Below are positions 28,704 to 38,171 of a stretch of 51,542 bases of DNA, piece after piece. Under the pieces are notes generated by a model. The model was not told the origin of the DNA, did not search any database, and was given only the letters and a program-made list of their open reading frames with translations. Where the stretch lies: NCBI RefSeq assembly GCF_002001105.1, contig NZ_MUNP01000035.1, positions 1-51,542 of the forward strand, in the 5' to 3' direction. The number at the start of each line of letters is the position of its first letter. Position 1 is the first letter of the stretch. This DNA is from Rhodanobacter sp. C06. Lineage in GTDB: Bacteria > Pseudomonadota > Gammaproteobacteria > Xanthomonadales > Rhodanobacteraceae. Position numbers and translations under genes: made by a program.

Positions 28704-30569
28704 TCAGGCGGTGTAGCCGAGCCGGGCTATCGTCGGCCGCAGCAGCGGCAGCACCGGCTCGAAATATTCGCGGTAGGCCTGCCAGCGGCCGACTGCACGG
28801 TCATGGATGCCGGCGGTGACCTGGGCGTAGCTGGGCGTGCTGATGAAGGCCTTGGCGCGCGCATGCTCGGCGTAGCGCGCCATCGGCGCGGGGTCGGCGA
28901 TGCCGAGGAAGCGCCCCAGTTGCGCCACGTGGCCGTCGAAGTCGCCGACCACGGCCTCGTAGCGCCACTCCAGCAGCTGCGGCGCGAACACCGCCACGTG
29001 CCGCTGCCACTGCTCGAACGCCTGCACGTAGCCGCGTGCGAGACGCGGCAGCGACGAGCACAGCACCATGAAGGCCGGCGAGCGGAACGACTGCATGTAA
29101 CAGCTGAGCAGCACGTCGCAGGGGTGCCGCAGGCACAGGATGATGCGCGCCTGCGGGAACAGCCGCATGATCATCGGCAGGCACAGCATGTTGAGCGGAT
29201 TCTTGTCCACCAACCGGCACGCGCCCGCGTCCGGCAGGACGCGCGCGACCATGCGGCCGTAGAGCGCGCGCAGCTGGTCCGCCTCCGCCGCGGTGAGCGT
29301 GGCGAGGTCCGCGGGATAGCGCTGGCCGGCCAGCTCCATGCGCTCGGTGAGTTCGTGGATGAAGGCGCGTTCGTCCATCGAGCGGAACGCCGGATGGGCG
29401 TCCAGCATCTGTTCCAGCAGCGTGGTGCCCGAACGCGGGAAGCCCACCACGAACACCGGGCTGTGCGCGGCGTCCGGCGCGGGCAGCGGCGACCAGCGCG
29501 CGACCTCGGCGGCCGGGAGGTCGTGGCGCAGCAGCTGCAGCGGCTGGCTGTCCGGCGCGAGCAGTTGCGGCACGATCTCGCGCGCGATCTCCAGTTGCGC
29601 CGCATGCGCGGTTTCCAGCGCCTGCCAGGCTGCGTGCCGTTCGCCTTGCCTGTCGCGGGCCGACGCCAACCCGAAGCCGGCGTTGGCGCGGGTCTCGTCG
29701 TCGCCGGCCGCGGCAAGCAGGCGCCGGTACAAGTCGGCTGCTTGCGCGTGGGCACCGGCACGCATGGCCAGCGCGGCATGCGCCTTCCAGCCATCGATGC
29801 GGGCCTGCGTGGCCTCCGCTGGCAGCGCTTCCAGCGCGGCCAGCGGCAAGGGCCGCAGCGCCTCATGCGCGGCGTCGAGCCGGTTGCCGCGCTCGTGCAG
29901 CAGCGCGCGCTGCGCCGCGATGCGCAGGCGCATTTCGGCTGCGGCCGCGGGCGCAGCCGGCAGCTGCGCGCGATCCAGTGTGCGCCAGGCCGCGTCCGGC
30001 CGGCCCAGCACGGCCAGCATCGAGGCCAGCAGCAGCGCCTGTTCCGCCGGCTGCGGCGGCCAGTCGGCAGCGCTATCCAACATCGCCTCCTGCCCGCTGT
30101 TGTCGCCACAGACGTAGCAGGCGTGCGCGGCCTGCAGCCGGGCGTCGACGAAGCCCGGCGCGAGCTGCACCGCTTCCAGCAGGCTGTCCCGCGCCTGCGG
30201 CCAGAGGCGCTGCTGCAGCTGGAGCAGCCCGAGGTTGTAATGCACCTCGGCGTCGCGCGGAGCCAGTGCCGCGGCGCGTTGCAGCGCCTGGGCGGCGGCC
30301 TCCGCATCGCCGGCCTCGCGTCGCGCCACGCCCAGGTTGTTCCAATAGGCGGACACCCCGGGGCGCAGCCGCGTGAGGCGTTCGAACGTGGCGGCCGCCG
30401 CGGCATGGCGCCCGCTGGCCTGTTGCGCCACGCCGAGCAGCAGCAGCACGTCCTCGCCATCCATGCCGGCGCCGGCGGCTTGCGCGGCGAGCGCGATCGC
30501 GCGCTCCATCTCGCCCGCGTCGCAGGCGCGGGCCATGGCATGGGCGAATTCGATGGTCGAGGTGGGCAT
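28704..30569 (-). CDS. TPR-repeat sulfotransferase-family protein
   Basis: This protein of about 621 residues is built of two parts. Residues 1 to about 330 are tetratricopeptide repeats (for example ATFERLTRLRPGVSAYWNNLG and APRDAEVHYNLGLLQLQ). Residues about 355-610 are a sulfotransferase domain, with the PAPS 5'-phosphosulfate loop FVVGFPRSGTTLLEQML and a 3'-phosphate segment near RIILCLRHPCDVLLSC. The acceptor is unknown, and related TPR-sulfotransferases may act on proteins or polysaccharides. I used the ATG at 30569. A GTG at 30596 in frame is an alternative. No signal peptide is present, so it is cytoplasmic. Confidence 0.82.
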   Translation of the reverse strand: MPTSTIEFAHAMARACDAGEMERAIALAAQAAGAGMDGEDVLLLLGVAQQASGRHAAAAATFERLTRLRPGVSAYWNNLGVARREAGDAEAAAQALQRAAALAPRDAEVHYNLGLLQLQQRLWPQARDSLLEAVQLAPGFVDARLQAAHACYVCGDNSGQEAMLDSAADWPPQPAEQALLLASMLAVLGRPDAAWRTLDRAQLPAAPAAAAEMRLRIAAQRALLHERGNRLDAAHEALRPLPLAALEALPAEATQARIDGWKAHAALAMRAGAHAQAADLYRRLLAAAGDDETRANAGFGLASARDRQGERHAAWQALETAHAAQLEIAREIVPQLLAPDSQPLQLLRHDLPAAEVARWSPLPAPDAAHSPVFVVGFPRSGTTLLEQMLDAHPAFRSMDERAFIHELTERMELAGQRYPADLATLTAAEADQLRALYGRMVARVLPDAGACRLVDKNPLNMLCLPMIMRLFPQARIILCLRHPCDVLLSCYMQSFRSPAFMVLCSSLPRLARGYVQAFEQWQRHVAVFAPQLLEWRYEAVVGDFDGHVAQLGRFLGIADPAPMARYAEHARAKAFISTPSYAQVTAGIHDRAVGRWQAYREYFEPVLPLLRPTIARLGYTA

Positions 30570-30605
30570 GCCGGCTCGGTTCGTGGCGCGCTGCACGAAT
30601 TATGC

Positions 30606-30640
30606 GCGAAGGGCCGCGAGTGCATCTCGCGGCCCTTCGC
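30606..30640. terminator. Stem-loop terminator after the TonB-dependent receptor
   Basis: A 15-bp perfect stem (gcgaagggccgcgag, 30606-30620; complement, 30626-30640) closes a 5-base loop, with an AT-rich stretch beyond it on the minus strand. It lies 28 bases after the receptor stop. Confidence 0.8.
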
Positions 30641-30667
30641 CCTACTGCATGAACAATGCGGCTGCGG

Positions 30668-33571
30668 TCAGAACTTCACGGTGGCGCGGGCCCAGTAGTA
30701 GCGGCCCAGGGTGTCGTAAGTGGCCGTGTCCACGTTGTAGTTCGCGCCGTTCTGGTAGACCAGCGGCGGAATCTTGTTGTTGAGATTGTCCACGCCAATG
30801 TCGAAGCGGGTGTGGATCGCCGGTACGGCGTAGCCGAGCTGGATCGAGTGGTATACCGCGCCGCCCATCGGCGCGTTGGCGCCGGTGGTGAAGTCGGCGT
30901 TGAGGTCGGTGAGCCGGTGGATGTAGCGGGTCTGCCACTGGGCGCTCCAGTGGCCCATGTTCCAGTTGAGCGTGGCCGTGCCGCGCCAGCGCGCGATGTT
31001 GCCGAACTGCTGGGTGTAGGTGCCCGCGTAGTTGATGGTCTGGGCGCCCGGCTGGCCCGGCGTGGCGTCGTTCTTGTAGGTCGAGGTGTAGCTGGTGTTG
31101 AGCCCGACCTTGAAATTGCCGGGGTTCACGCTGCCGAGGTTGAAGTGCGGGATCTGGTAGCCGACCGTGAAGTCCACGCCGGTGGTGCTCAGGTTGCCCA
31201 GGTTGACCACCGGGGTGTTGATGTAGAACACCGCGCCGGCCAGCTTGCTGGTGTTGTCGTAGCGGTGGATGTAGGAGCAGTACGGGCTGCCGTTGTTGGC
31301 GAAGCAGGAGTTCGCCACGGTCTGCGCGGTGATCGGCGTCAGCATGTCGGTCAGGTAGATGTGCCAGAAGTCGAGGCTGCTCGACAGCCCGGGCAGCGCC
31401 GAGGGGCTGTAGACGAAGCCGATGTCGACCGACTTGCCGTGCTCGGGCTTCAGCGAACTGCCGGTGGGCACCGCGCCGGAGTAGTACGACGTGACCTGCG
31501 CGATCGGGTTGCCGCCCCAGCCCGGCGGCACGTACTGGCAGGCGTTCGCATGCTGCGCCAGTTGCCCGCTGGTGAGGTTGATGCAGGGGTCGGACAGCAC
31601 CGGGCCGCCGATCGTGTAGCCGTCGTACAACTCGTCGAGGTTCGGCGCACGGAACACCTGGGACACCGTGCCGCGCACGAGCAGGTCGGCGATCGGGCGC
31701 CACTCGACGGCGATCTTCTTGTTGGTGGTGGTGCCGGTGGTGCTGTAGTCGGAACTGCGGATGCCCAGGTCGAGGTTGAGCGAGTAGGCCCAGGGCACGT
31801 TGCTCAGCAGCGGGATCAACGTCTCGGCGAAGAGTTCCTTCACGTTGTAGCTGCCGCGGCCCGGCGAGCCGCAGGCTTCCTGCAGGATCTGGCAGTTGCC
31901 GGTGGCGATGTCGAGGATCGCGTCGCTGGTCACGTCGTAGTTCATCGTCTGCTTGCGGTACAGGCCGCCCACCGAGAGCTGCATGGTGCCGGCCGGCAGG
32001 CTCCACAGGTCGCCGGAGGCGTCCAGCTGGAGCTGGCGCATGCTGTTGGTCATCGTGTAGACCGGGGTGTCGACGCCGGATTTCAGCGCGGCGGTCACCG
32101 ACGGATCGGCCTGGTTGAAGACGTTGACGCCGCTGTCGATCGCGGCCTGGAACGCGGCGATGTTGACCTCGTTGTAGTCGCGCTGGATGCGGTTGTGGTG
32201 GCCGTAGTCGATGATCGCGTCCCACGTCCAGCTGCTCTGCCCGAAGTTGCCGCGCAGTCCGGTCATGACCTGCGCGTTGGTGGTGGTGAAGGTGTGCAGG
32301 CGGGTGCCCAAGCCGGTGAGTCGCGTGTTGAATGCGTAGCCGCTGTTCGGGTCGCCGGGAATCCCGTTCGCGCTGAAGGTGACGCCGAACGGGTTGATCG
32401 GGTTGCTGGACAGCACGTGCCAGCCGTCGCCGACGCCGGTGGGCGCGGGCGCGTCCTGGCCGCTGGACACGGTGCGGTTGTAGAACATGTCCGCGAAGAA
32501 CTTCAGGTTGTCGCTCAGCTGGTAGTTGCCGAGCACGAAGCCGTCGGTGCGTTCCTGCTCGGTCTGGATGTAGTTGTAGGCGTTGTAGTTGTAGGTGTCG
32601 CCGGCGCCGCCGTAGCAGCGGTAGTCGCCCAGCGCGCTGCCGTTGCCCTGCTGCAGGGTGAGGTAGGCGGTGCCGTTGGGCTTGAGCGCGCAGCCGTACT
32701 GGTTGGCGATCGAGGAGGGCACCTGGATGCGCCCGGTGGGGATGGTGCCGGAGCCGGCCGCGGTGACCACGCCGCTGGACAGGTAGAGCTGGTGCGCCGA
32801 GAAGCTGCGCTTGGTCGCCAGCACCGAGTCGTACTTGTTGTAGTTCAGGCCGGCGACGATGTTGCCCTTCTCGCCGCTGTCGCCCACCGTGAAGTTGAAG
32901 CCGCGGCGCTGGCCGTCGCCATGGCTGGAGATGCCGTCGTTGAGGCTGAACTCGGCGCCCTTGTAATCCTTGCGCAGGATGAAGTTGACCACGCCGCCGA
33001 TCGCATCGGAGCCGTACACCGTCGAGGCGCCCTCGGCCAGCACGTCGACCCGCTCGATCATGTTCTGCGGGATCATGTTGATGTCCTGGTTGGCCATGCG
33101 CTGGCCGTCGATGAGCACCAGGGTGCGGGTCTCGCCGAGGCCGCGCAGCGAGACGCGCGCGGCGCCGTCACCGCCTTCCAGCAGCGGGCTGGCGCCGCCG
33201 CCGCCGTTGCTGTTGTTCTGGGTGTTGGTCGCATTGCCGGAGATGCTGGGCAACTGCTGCAGCACGTCGCCCAGGGTCGGTTTGCCGGAGTTGTCGATGT
33301 TGCTGCGATCGATCGTCACCACCGGGCTGGAGGTCTCGGCGTCCACGCGCCGGATCAGCGAGCCGGTGACGACCATGCCCTGCAGGGTCTTCGCCTTGCT
33401 CTGGGACGGCGCCTGCGTGGCGGATTGCTGGGTGTCGGACTGCTGCGTTCCGGATGGCTGGGCGCCGGCGTTCGCCGCGTCCTGGGCCTGGAGCGTGCCG
33501 GCCACGGCGAGGGCGCCGACGGTCAGGGCCAGTCGTACGGCCAGCGACAAGCGGTTCATGTCATGTTTCAT
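30668..33571 (-). CDS. TonB-dependent outer-membrane receptor
   Basis: This 967-residue protein has a signal peptide (AVRLALTVGALAVAGTLQA). A Gln/Ser-rich linker follows, then a TonB-box-like MVVTGSLIRR and the plug domain (about residues 65-190: TLGDVLQQLPSISGN, VSLRGLGETRTLVLIDGQRM, DVLAEGASTVYGSDAIGGVVNFI). The rest is a large beta barrel ending in the outer-membrane signature WARATVKF. It imports an unknown ligand using TonB energy. There is no adjacent anti-sigma or ABC transport gene to suggest the substrate. GGGGAAA lies before the ATG at 33571. The open frame further upstream is Arg-rich shadow. Confidence 0.93.
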   Translation of the reverse strand: MKHDMNRLSLAVRLALTVGALAVAGTLQAQDAANAGAQPSGTQQSDTQQSATQAPSQSKAKTLQGMVVTGSLIRRVDAETSSPVVTIDRSNIDNSGKPTLGDVLQQLPSISGNATNTQNNSNGGGGASPLLEGGDGAARVSLRGLGETRTLVLIDGQRMANQDINMIPQNMIERVDVLAEGASTVYGSDAIGGVVNFILRKDYKGAEFSLNDGISSHGDGQRRGFNFTVGDSGEKGNIVAGLNYNKYDSVLATKRSFSAHQLYLSSGVVTAAGSGTIPTGRIQVPSSIANQYGCALKPNGTAYLTLQQGNGSALGDYRCYGGAGDTYNYNAYNYIQTEQERTDGFVLGNYQLSDNLKFFADMFYNRTVSSGQDAPAPTGVGDGWHVLSSNPINPFGVTFSANGIPGDPNSGYAFNTRLTGLGTRLHTFTTTNAQVMTGLRGNFGQSSWTWDAIIDYGHHNRIQRDYNEVNIAAFQAAIDSGVNVFNQADPSVTAALKSGVDTPVYTMTNSMRQLQLDASGDLWSLPAGTMQLSVGGLYRKQTMNYDVTSDAILDIATGNCQILQEACGSPGRGSYNVKELFAETLIPLLSNVPWAYSLNLDLGIRSSDYSTTGTTTNKKIAVEWRPIADLLVRGTVSQVFRAPNLDELYDGYTIGGPVLSDPCINLTSGQLAQHANACQYVPPGWGGNPIAQVTSYYSGAVPTGSSLKPEHGKSVDIGFVYSPSALPGLSSSLDFWHIYLTDMLTPITAQTVANSCFANNGSPYCSYIHRYDNTSKLAGAVFYINTPVVNLGNLSTTGVDFTVGYQIPHFNLGSVNPGNFKVGLNTSYTSTYKNDATPGQPGAQTINYAGTYTQQFGNIARWRGTATLNWNMGHWSAQWQTRYIHRLTDLNADFTTGANAPMGGAVYHSIQLGYAVPAIHTRFDIGVDNLNNKIPPLVYQNGANYNVDTATYDTLGRYYWARATVKF

Positions 33572-34136
33572 GCGCTTTCCCCGATGAGTTGCTGCAGTGG
33601 GCCGCCTGCCATTGCGGCACGCGGAATCGTCTGCGCGAATGCGGTGCACGCCGAGACGCGCACCGGGCGCGGCGGGAACGTGGAGCGACGGCGTTATTGC
33701 GTGCCCGGGCGCACCGGCGGGTGCGCGGGGCCGGATCGCACGGAGGGTGGAGCGGGGTGGTCGAGTCGCGAAACCTGCTGCATTGCGTTCTCCCCGAAGT
33801 GCATACGTGACGACGGCGGACAAGCTGCGACGACCGCGCCATCCCGGCGCGAGCGCCGGGCGACGCTGCCGCATCGCCCTCCCCCGAGGCATGCGGCGTC
33901 GCCCGAAGTCCGTCTCCCGTGAAGCGGAACAAGACGAGACAGGGGCCCGTGCTCCCTCGCCGTGCCGGCGGCCATCCGGTTCCTGCAGGCGGTGGCGTGG
34001 GGACGCGAGCCGCATTCAGCCTAGCATGATCTTGCGAACCTGCATGGTCTTGCTGCCGCACCGAAGCTTGACCGCGCTGCAGCAGCGCGCGAGCGTGTCG
34101 CCATTCGCGCGTTGGATGCCTGCCGGGAGCGTCGCC
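33572..34136. other. 565-base region without a supported gene
   Basis: This stretch separates the divergent receptor and DUF4126 genes. Open frames here are in-frame extensions of the two neighbours, with Arg/Ala/Pro-rich composition typical of GC-rich noncoding DNA. I see no tRNA, no REP and no convincing promoter, although the promoters of both neighbours should lie here. Confidence 0.6.
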
Positions 34137-34745
34137 ATGGATCCGTTGTCGAACGTCGCACTGGCCGGGGGCCTGGCCTGGGCCAGCGGTTTCCGCCTGT
34201 ACGCCACGGTGTTCGTGGCCGGCCTGCTGGGGCGGCTGGGCTGGGTGCACCTGCCGCCCGGGCTGGTAACGCTTGCCGACACCTGGGTGCTGGTGGTGTC
34301 CGGCGTGCTGGCGCTGGGCGAATTCCTTGCGGACAAGGTGCCCGCGTTCGACAGCATATGGGACGCGCTGAACACCTTCGTGCGCATCCCGGTGGGCATG
34401 CTGCTGGCGTGGGGCGTGTTCCGCGAATCGGGCGCGGGCGCGCAGGTGGCGGCAGCCCTGCTCGGCGGCGCGCTCACCGCGGGTACGCATCTGGCAAAGA
34501 GCGGCGGCCGTGCGCTGATCAACACCTCGCCCGAACCCGTGAGCAACTGGACCGCCAGCGTGGGCGAGGACGTCACCTGGCTGGGCGGGCTGTGGCTGAT
34601 GTGGAAGCACCCGCTGGTGTTGCTGGTGTTGCTGGCGCTGTTCGTGCTGCTGTTGTGCTGGCTGCTGCCGAAGCTGGTGCGCGGCCTGCATTCGCTGCGG
34701 CAGCGGCTGCGCCGGATCGGCGCCTTTCTCTCCGGTACAGGCTGA
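34137..34745 (+). CDS. DUF4126 family membrane protein
   Basis: This 202-residue protein begins MDPLSNVALAGGLAWASGFRLYATVFVAGLLGRLG, the typical start of DUF4126 proteins. About four to five membrane segments follow, including LVLLVLLALFVLLLCWLLP near the C-terminus. The family function is unknown. The ATG at 34137 has GGGAG 7 bases upstream. A longer in-frame extension to 33597 is low-complexity shadow. A REP pair follows the stop. Confidence 0.85.
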   Translation: MDPLSNVALAGGLAWASGFRLYATVFVAGLLGRLGWVHLPPGLVTLADTWVLVVSGVLALGEFLADKVPAFDSIWDALNTFVRIPVGMLLAWGVFRESGAGAQVAAALLGGALTAGTHLAKSGGRALINTSPEPVSNWTASVGEDVTWLGGLWLMWKHPLVLLVLLALFVLLLCWLLPKLVRGLHSLRQRLRRIGAFLSGTG

Positions 34746-34772
34746 CGGTTATCCCCACCGGTGATTGTTTTT

Positions 34773-34849
34773 GTAGGAGCGTACCCTGTGCGCGAATGCT
34801 CCGGCATTTGATCGAAGCCAAAGCCATCGCGCACAGGGTGCGCTCCTAC
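34773..34849. repeat. 77-bp GTAG REP pair (copy 2 of the dispersed element)
   Basis: GTAG at 34773 and its complement CTAC at 34846-34849 bracket two palindromes and a spacer. The sequence and the spacer (tttgatcgaagcc) match the element at 13874-13951 with about ten differences. It lies between the convergent DUF4126 and aminopeptidase genes. Confidence 0.85.
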
Positions 34850-34853
34850 GGGT

Positions 34854-36584
34854 TTACGGCTTCGCCGCCTTGCGTTGCTGCTTCATCCACTGCTGGAATG
34901 CGGTGATGCGCGGTTCGTCGCGCAGCAGTACCGAGTGCGGATCGATCGTCACCAGTGCGCCGGCAGGCACCGCGAGGCTGCCGTGGCCGCCTTCCATAGC
35001 CACGGTGTGCACGTTGCCGTCCACCTGGACCTCCACCGGCATCGGGAACGGCAGGTTCTGCGGCGCCTGCCAGCGCAGGTCCAGGGTGTCGCCGCGGCGC
35101 TGCACGTCGAGTTTCGGCAGCGCGGCCTGGTAGAGATACACCTTGAAGAACCAGTCGTAGTCCTTGCCGGTCACCCGGTCCACGATGCGCATGTAGTCGG
35201 CGCTGGTGCGGTATTGCGGCGTGAAGTTGCCGGGCTTCGGGTCGGGCCGGCCGTAGACCAGTTCGCGGATGCTGGCGTAGAACGCCTGGTCGCCGATCAG
35301 GTGATGGAGCGTCTGCAGCATCAGCGCGCCCTTGTTGTAGATGTCCTGGCCGGGGCCGCCGCGCGATTCGTCGTAGACCGCCTCCTCGGTGCGCGGCGTG
35401 CCGGACACCACCGGGTACTCGTTCTCGATCATCATTCGCAGCCGGTGCAGCCAGGCGTAGTACATCGCGTCGCCGTCGAGCCAGCGCGCGTACAGCGGTT
35501 GCATCAAGGTGGCGAACCCCTCGTGCAGCCACATGTCGTCCCAGTTCGCGTTGGTCATCTGGTTGCCGAACCACTCGTGCGCGAACTCGTGCTGCAGCAG
35601 CCAGTCGAAGCCGCTGCCATCCTTTGCGTAGTGGTTGCCGTAGGCATTGATGGTCTGGTGTTCCATGCCCTTGTACGGGGTTTCCACCACGCCCATCTTC
35701 TCGTCGCCCCAGGGGTAGGGGCCGATCTTCGCCTCGAAGAAATCCAGCAGCTGCGGGAACTCGGCGAACAGCGCCTTCGCTTGCGCCTCCTCGCCGGGCA
35801 GGTACCAGTAGTGCAGCGGGATCGTATTGCCGTAGCGGCTGTGGTACTCGCCCTTCAACTCCTGGTACGGCCCCACGTTGATCGAGATGGCGTAGGTGGT
35901 GGGGTGCTTGGCGCGCCAGTGGTACGTGCGCGTGTTGCCCTGTTCGCTCACGCCGACCAGCACGCCGTTGCCGGGTGCCACCAGCGGCTTGGGCACGGTG
36001 ACGTAGAGGTCGACCAGATCCGGCTTGCCGTCGGGTTGGTCGATGCACGGCCAGAACAGGTCGCAGCCTTCGCCTTCCACCGCGCTGCCCACCCAGGGCT
36101 GGCCGTCCTTGGTGTGGCTCCACACGAAGCCGCCGTCCCACGGCGCCTTCTTCGCCACGTGGGGCTTGCCGCCGTAGGCGATGGTGGCGACGACTTTGTC
36201 GCCCTTGGCCACGGCGTGCGGCAACGGGATGCGCAGGCGGCCCTCGGGATTGCTCCATGCACCCTTGGTCAGCACCTTGCCGTCCACACTGATCGCGCTC
36301 ACCGGCAGGTTGCGGTCCAGGTCCACCAGCAGCACGTCGGTGGGCGCCAATGCGCTGAAGGTGAGCGTGGCGCTGGCCTCGATGCTCTGCGTGGCGGGCT
36401 TCACCGCGATGTGCAGTTCGGCGTGGTCGAAGTGCACGCGCTTCTGCTCGGCCGGCATCGGCGTGCCGGAGTCCTTGGTCAGTGCGGTGAGCGGCGACTG
36501 ACTGGGCGCGGTGGCTTGGGCCAGGGTCGAACCGGCGATGCCGAGGCCGAGGGCGAGGCCGAGCGCGAGCAGGGTGGGGCGCAT
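34854..36584 (-). CDS. Secreted M1-family metallo-aminopeptidase
   Basis: This 576-residue protein has a signal peptide (LALGLALGLGIAGSTLAQA), so it is periplasmic or exported. The zinc site is H332-E-F-A-H336 with the third ligand E355 in LHEGFAT, the exact 18-residue spacing of the gluzincin HExxH-(X18)-E motif. The exopeptidase loop reads G-M-E-H-Q at about 306-310, where most M1 enzymes have GxMEN. It has only the first two M1 domains plus a short C-terminal part, shorter than PepN (about 870 residues). Peptide nutrient processing is a likely role. Confidence 0.88.
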   Translation of the reverse strand: MRPTLLALGLALGLGIAGSTLAQATAPSQSPLTALTKDSGTPMPAEQKRVHFDHAELHIAVKPATQSIEASATLTFSALAPTDVLLVDLDRNLPVSAISVDGKVLTKGAWSNPEGRLRIPLPHAVAKGDKVVATIAYGGKPHVAKKAPWDGGFVWSHTKDGQPWVGSAVEGEGCDLFWPCIDQPDGKPDLVDLYVTVPKPLVAPGNGVLVGVSEQGNTRTYHWRAKHPTTYAISINVGPYQELKGEYHSRYGNTIPLHYWYLPGEEAQAKALFAEFPQLLDFFEAKIGPYPWGDEKMGVVETPYKGMEHQTINAYGNHYAKDGSGFDWLLQHEFAHEWFGNQMTNANWDDMWLHEGFATLMQPLYARWLDGDAMYYAWLHRLRMMIENEYPVVSGTPRTEEAVYDESRGGPGQDIYNKGALMLQTLHHLIGDQAFYASIRELVYGRPDPKPGNFTPQYRTSADYMRIVDRVTGKDYDWFFKVYLYQAALPKLDVQRRGDTLDLRWQAPQNLPFPMPVEVQVDGNVHTVAMEGGHGSLAVPAGALVTIDPHSVLLRDEPRITAFQQWMKQQRKAAKP

Positions 36585-36685
36585 GGGCGATTTCTCTGCG
36601 TGGGGGCGACTTCACACGATGCCACTTCGGATGGTGCTGCGACATCGCCAAAAGTCATGTGCCTGCATGACGCCCGCAGGCGTAT

Positions 36686-36706
36686 CCCTCTCCCATCGGG
36701 AGGGGG
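36686..36706. terminator. Stem-loop after the M17 aminopeptidase
   Basis: A 9-bp stem with one G-T pair (ccctctccc/atc/gggagggg...) lies 10-30 bases after the M17 gene stop, on its transcript. There is no U-run, so it may be a pause or 3'-end stabiliser and not a full terminator. Confidence 0.5.
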
Positions 36707-36715
36707 GCTTGAAGG

Positions 36716-38098
36716 TCAGCTCTGGCGGTAGCGCTTTTCGAGCATCGCAAACACCGCGCGCAATCCCATCGCCTCGCCGCCGCGCGGGCGGCCCGGGCGG
36801 TCGGCGTCGTTCCAGGCGTAGGTGTCCAGGTGCAGCCAGGGCAGGCCGTCCGGCACGAAGCGTTCCAGGTAGAGCGCGGCGGTGATCGCGCCGGCGTGGC
36901 GCGAGGGGCCGGCGTTGGCGAAGTCGGCGAGGTAGGAATCCAGCATCTTGCGGTAGGGGCGCCACAGCGGCAGCCGCCACAGCGGGTCGGCGACTGCCTT
37001 GCCCGCGGCGAGCGCGGCGTCGGCCAGCGCGTCGTCGTTGCCGAACAGCGCGGGCAGGTCGGGGCCCAGCGCCACGCGTGCGGCGCCGGTGAGGGTGGCG
37101 AAGTCGATCATCAGCTCGGGCTGTTGCTCCGCGCCATAAGCCAATGCGTCGCACAGCACCAGCCGGCCTTCGGCGTCGGTGTTGTCGATCTCGACCGAAT
37201 GGCCGGCACGCGTGACCACGACCTCGCCGGGGCGCAGCGCGTTGCCGCTCACCGCGTTCTCCACCGCGGGCACCAGCAGGGTGAGCCGCAGCGGCAGCTT
37301 CGCCTGCATCACCAGGCCGGCCAGCGCGATCGCGTGCGCGGCGCCGCCCATGTCCTTCTTCATCCAGCGCATGCCGTCGCTGGGCTTGAGGTCGAGGCCG
37401 CCGGTGTCGAAGCACACGCCCTTGCCCACGATCACCAGCTTCGGATGCTCGGGCTTGCCCCAGCTGAGTTCGATCAGCCGCGGCTCGCGATGGCTGGCGC
37501 GGCCCACCGCGTGGATGGTGGGGAAGTTCGCCTTCAGCAGTTCCTTGCCGACCCAGTCGCGCACCTTCGCCTTGTGCTGCTTGCCAAGGTGCTGGATCGC
37601 CTCGCCCAATTGCTCGGGGCCCATATCCTCGGTGGGCGTGTTGACCAGGTCGCGTACCAGCGCGGTGGCCTCGACCAGCGGCTGCACGGCGGCGAGCGTG
37701 GCGGCGTCCAGCGCCAGCGTGGCCGGCGCGCGCTTTGCCTTGCGGTAACGGGTGAACTGGTAGGCGCCCAGCGCCCAGCCCAGCGCAGCCTGCGCGGGAT
37801 CGAGCGCCACACCCTCGACAGCGAGCTGATAGGCGCCTTCGGGCAGGCTCAGCGGCAGCGCGGCGAGCGCGGCCAGCGGATGGGCCGCGTCCACGCCCAC
37901 CAGCACGCGGGCGGGCTTGCCGTGCGCATCGGCGAGCAGGATCGCGCTGCCGGGCCGGGCATCGAAACCGTTCGTGTCCAGCCAGCGGCGCTGCGCGGCA
38001 TCCAGCCGCTTGCGCGCGGCGGGCAGCCGGCGGGCGTCGACGGCCTCGATCGCGACGAGGTGGCGGGGGGCGGACGAACGATCGAGCAGGGCGGACAT
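36716..38098 (-). CDS. M17-family leucyl aminopeptidase
   Basis: This 460-residue protein carries the M17 two-metal site: K226 (VGKGVCFDTGG), D231, D249 (MKKDMGGAAH), and D308 and E310 in NTDAEGRLVLCD, with R312. It lacks a signal peptide and acts in the cytoplasm on N-terminal residues of peptides. It resembles the PepB/leucyl aminopeptidase branch more than PepA. GAAGGAAA lies before the ATG at 38098, and the frame beyond that overlaps the HAD gene. It follows that HAD gene by 73 bases and probably shares its transcript. Confidence 0.92.
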   Translation of the reverse strand: MSALLDRSSAPRHLVAIEAVDARRLPAARKRLDAAQRRWLDTNGFDARPGSAILLADAHGKPARVLVGVDAAHPLAALAALPLSLPEGAYQLAVEGVALDPAQAALGWALGAYQFTRYRKAKRAPATLALDAATLAAVQPLVEATALVRDLVNTPTEDMGPEQLGEAIQHLGKQHKAKVRDWVGKELLKANFPTIHAVGRASHREPRLIELSWGKPEHPKLVIVGKGVCFDTGGLDLKPSDGMRWMKKDMGGAAHAIALAGLVMQAKLPLRLTLLVPAVENAVSGNALRPGEVVVTRAGHSVEIDNTDAEGRLVLCDALAYGAEQQPELMIDFATLTGAARVALGPDLPALFGNDDALADAALAAGKAVADPLWRLPLWRPYRKMLDSYLADFANAGPSRHAGAITAALYLERFVPDGLPWLHLDTYAWNDADRPGRPRGGEAMGLRAVFAMLEKRYRQS

Positions 38099-38171
38099 GG
38101 CTTTCCTTCGGCGTGCAGACGTGTCGCGCGGGGCGCGCAAACGCCAATGATGCGCCGATGCGCCAACGGGG

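Noticed and set aside
33597-34136. Long N-terminal extension of the DUF4126 protein or a separate gene
   Set aside because: The composition is Arg/Pro/Ala-rich without family features, and the ATG at 34137 gives the typical family start.
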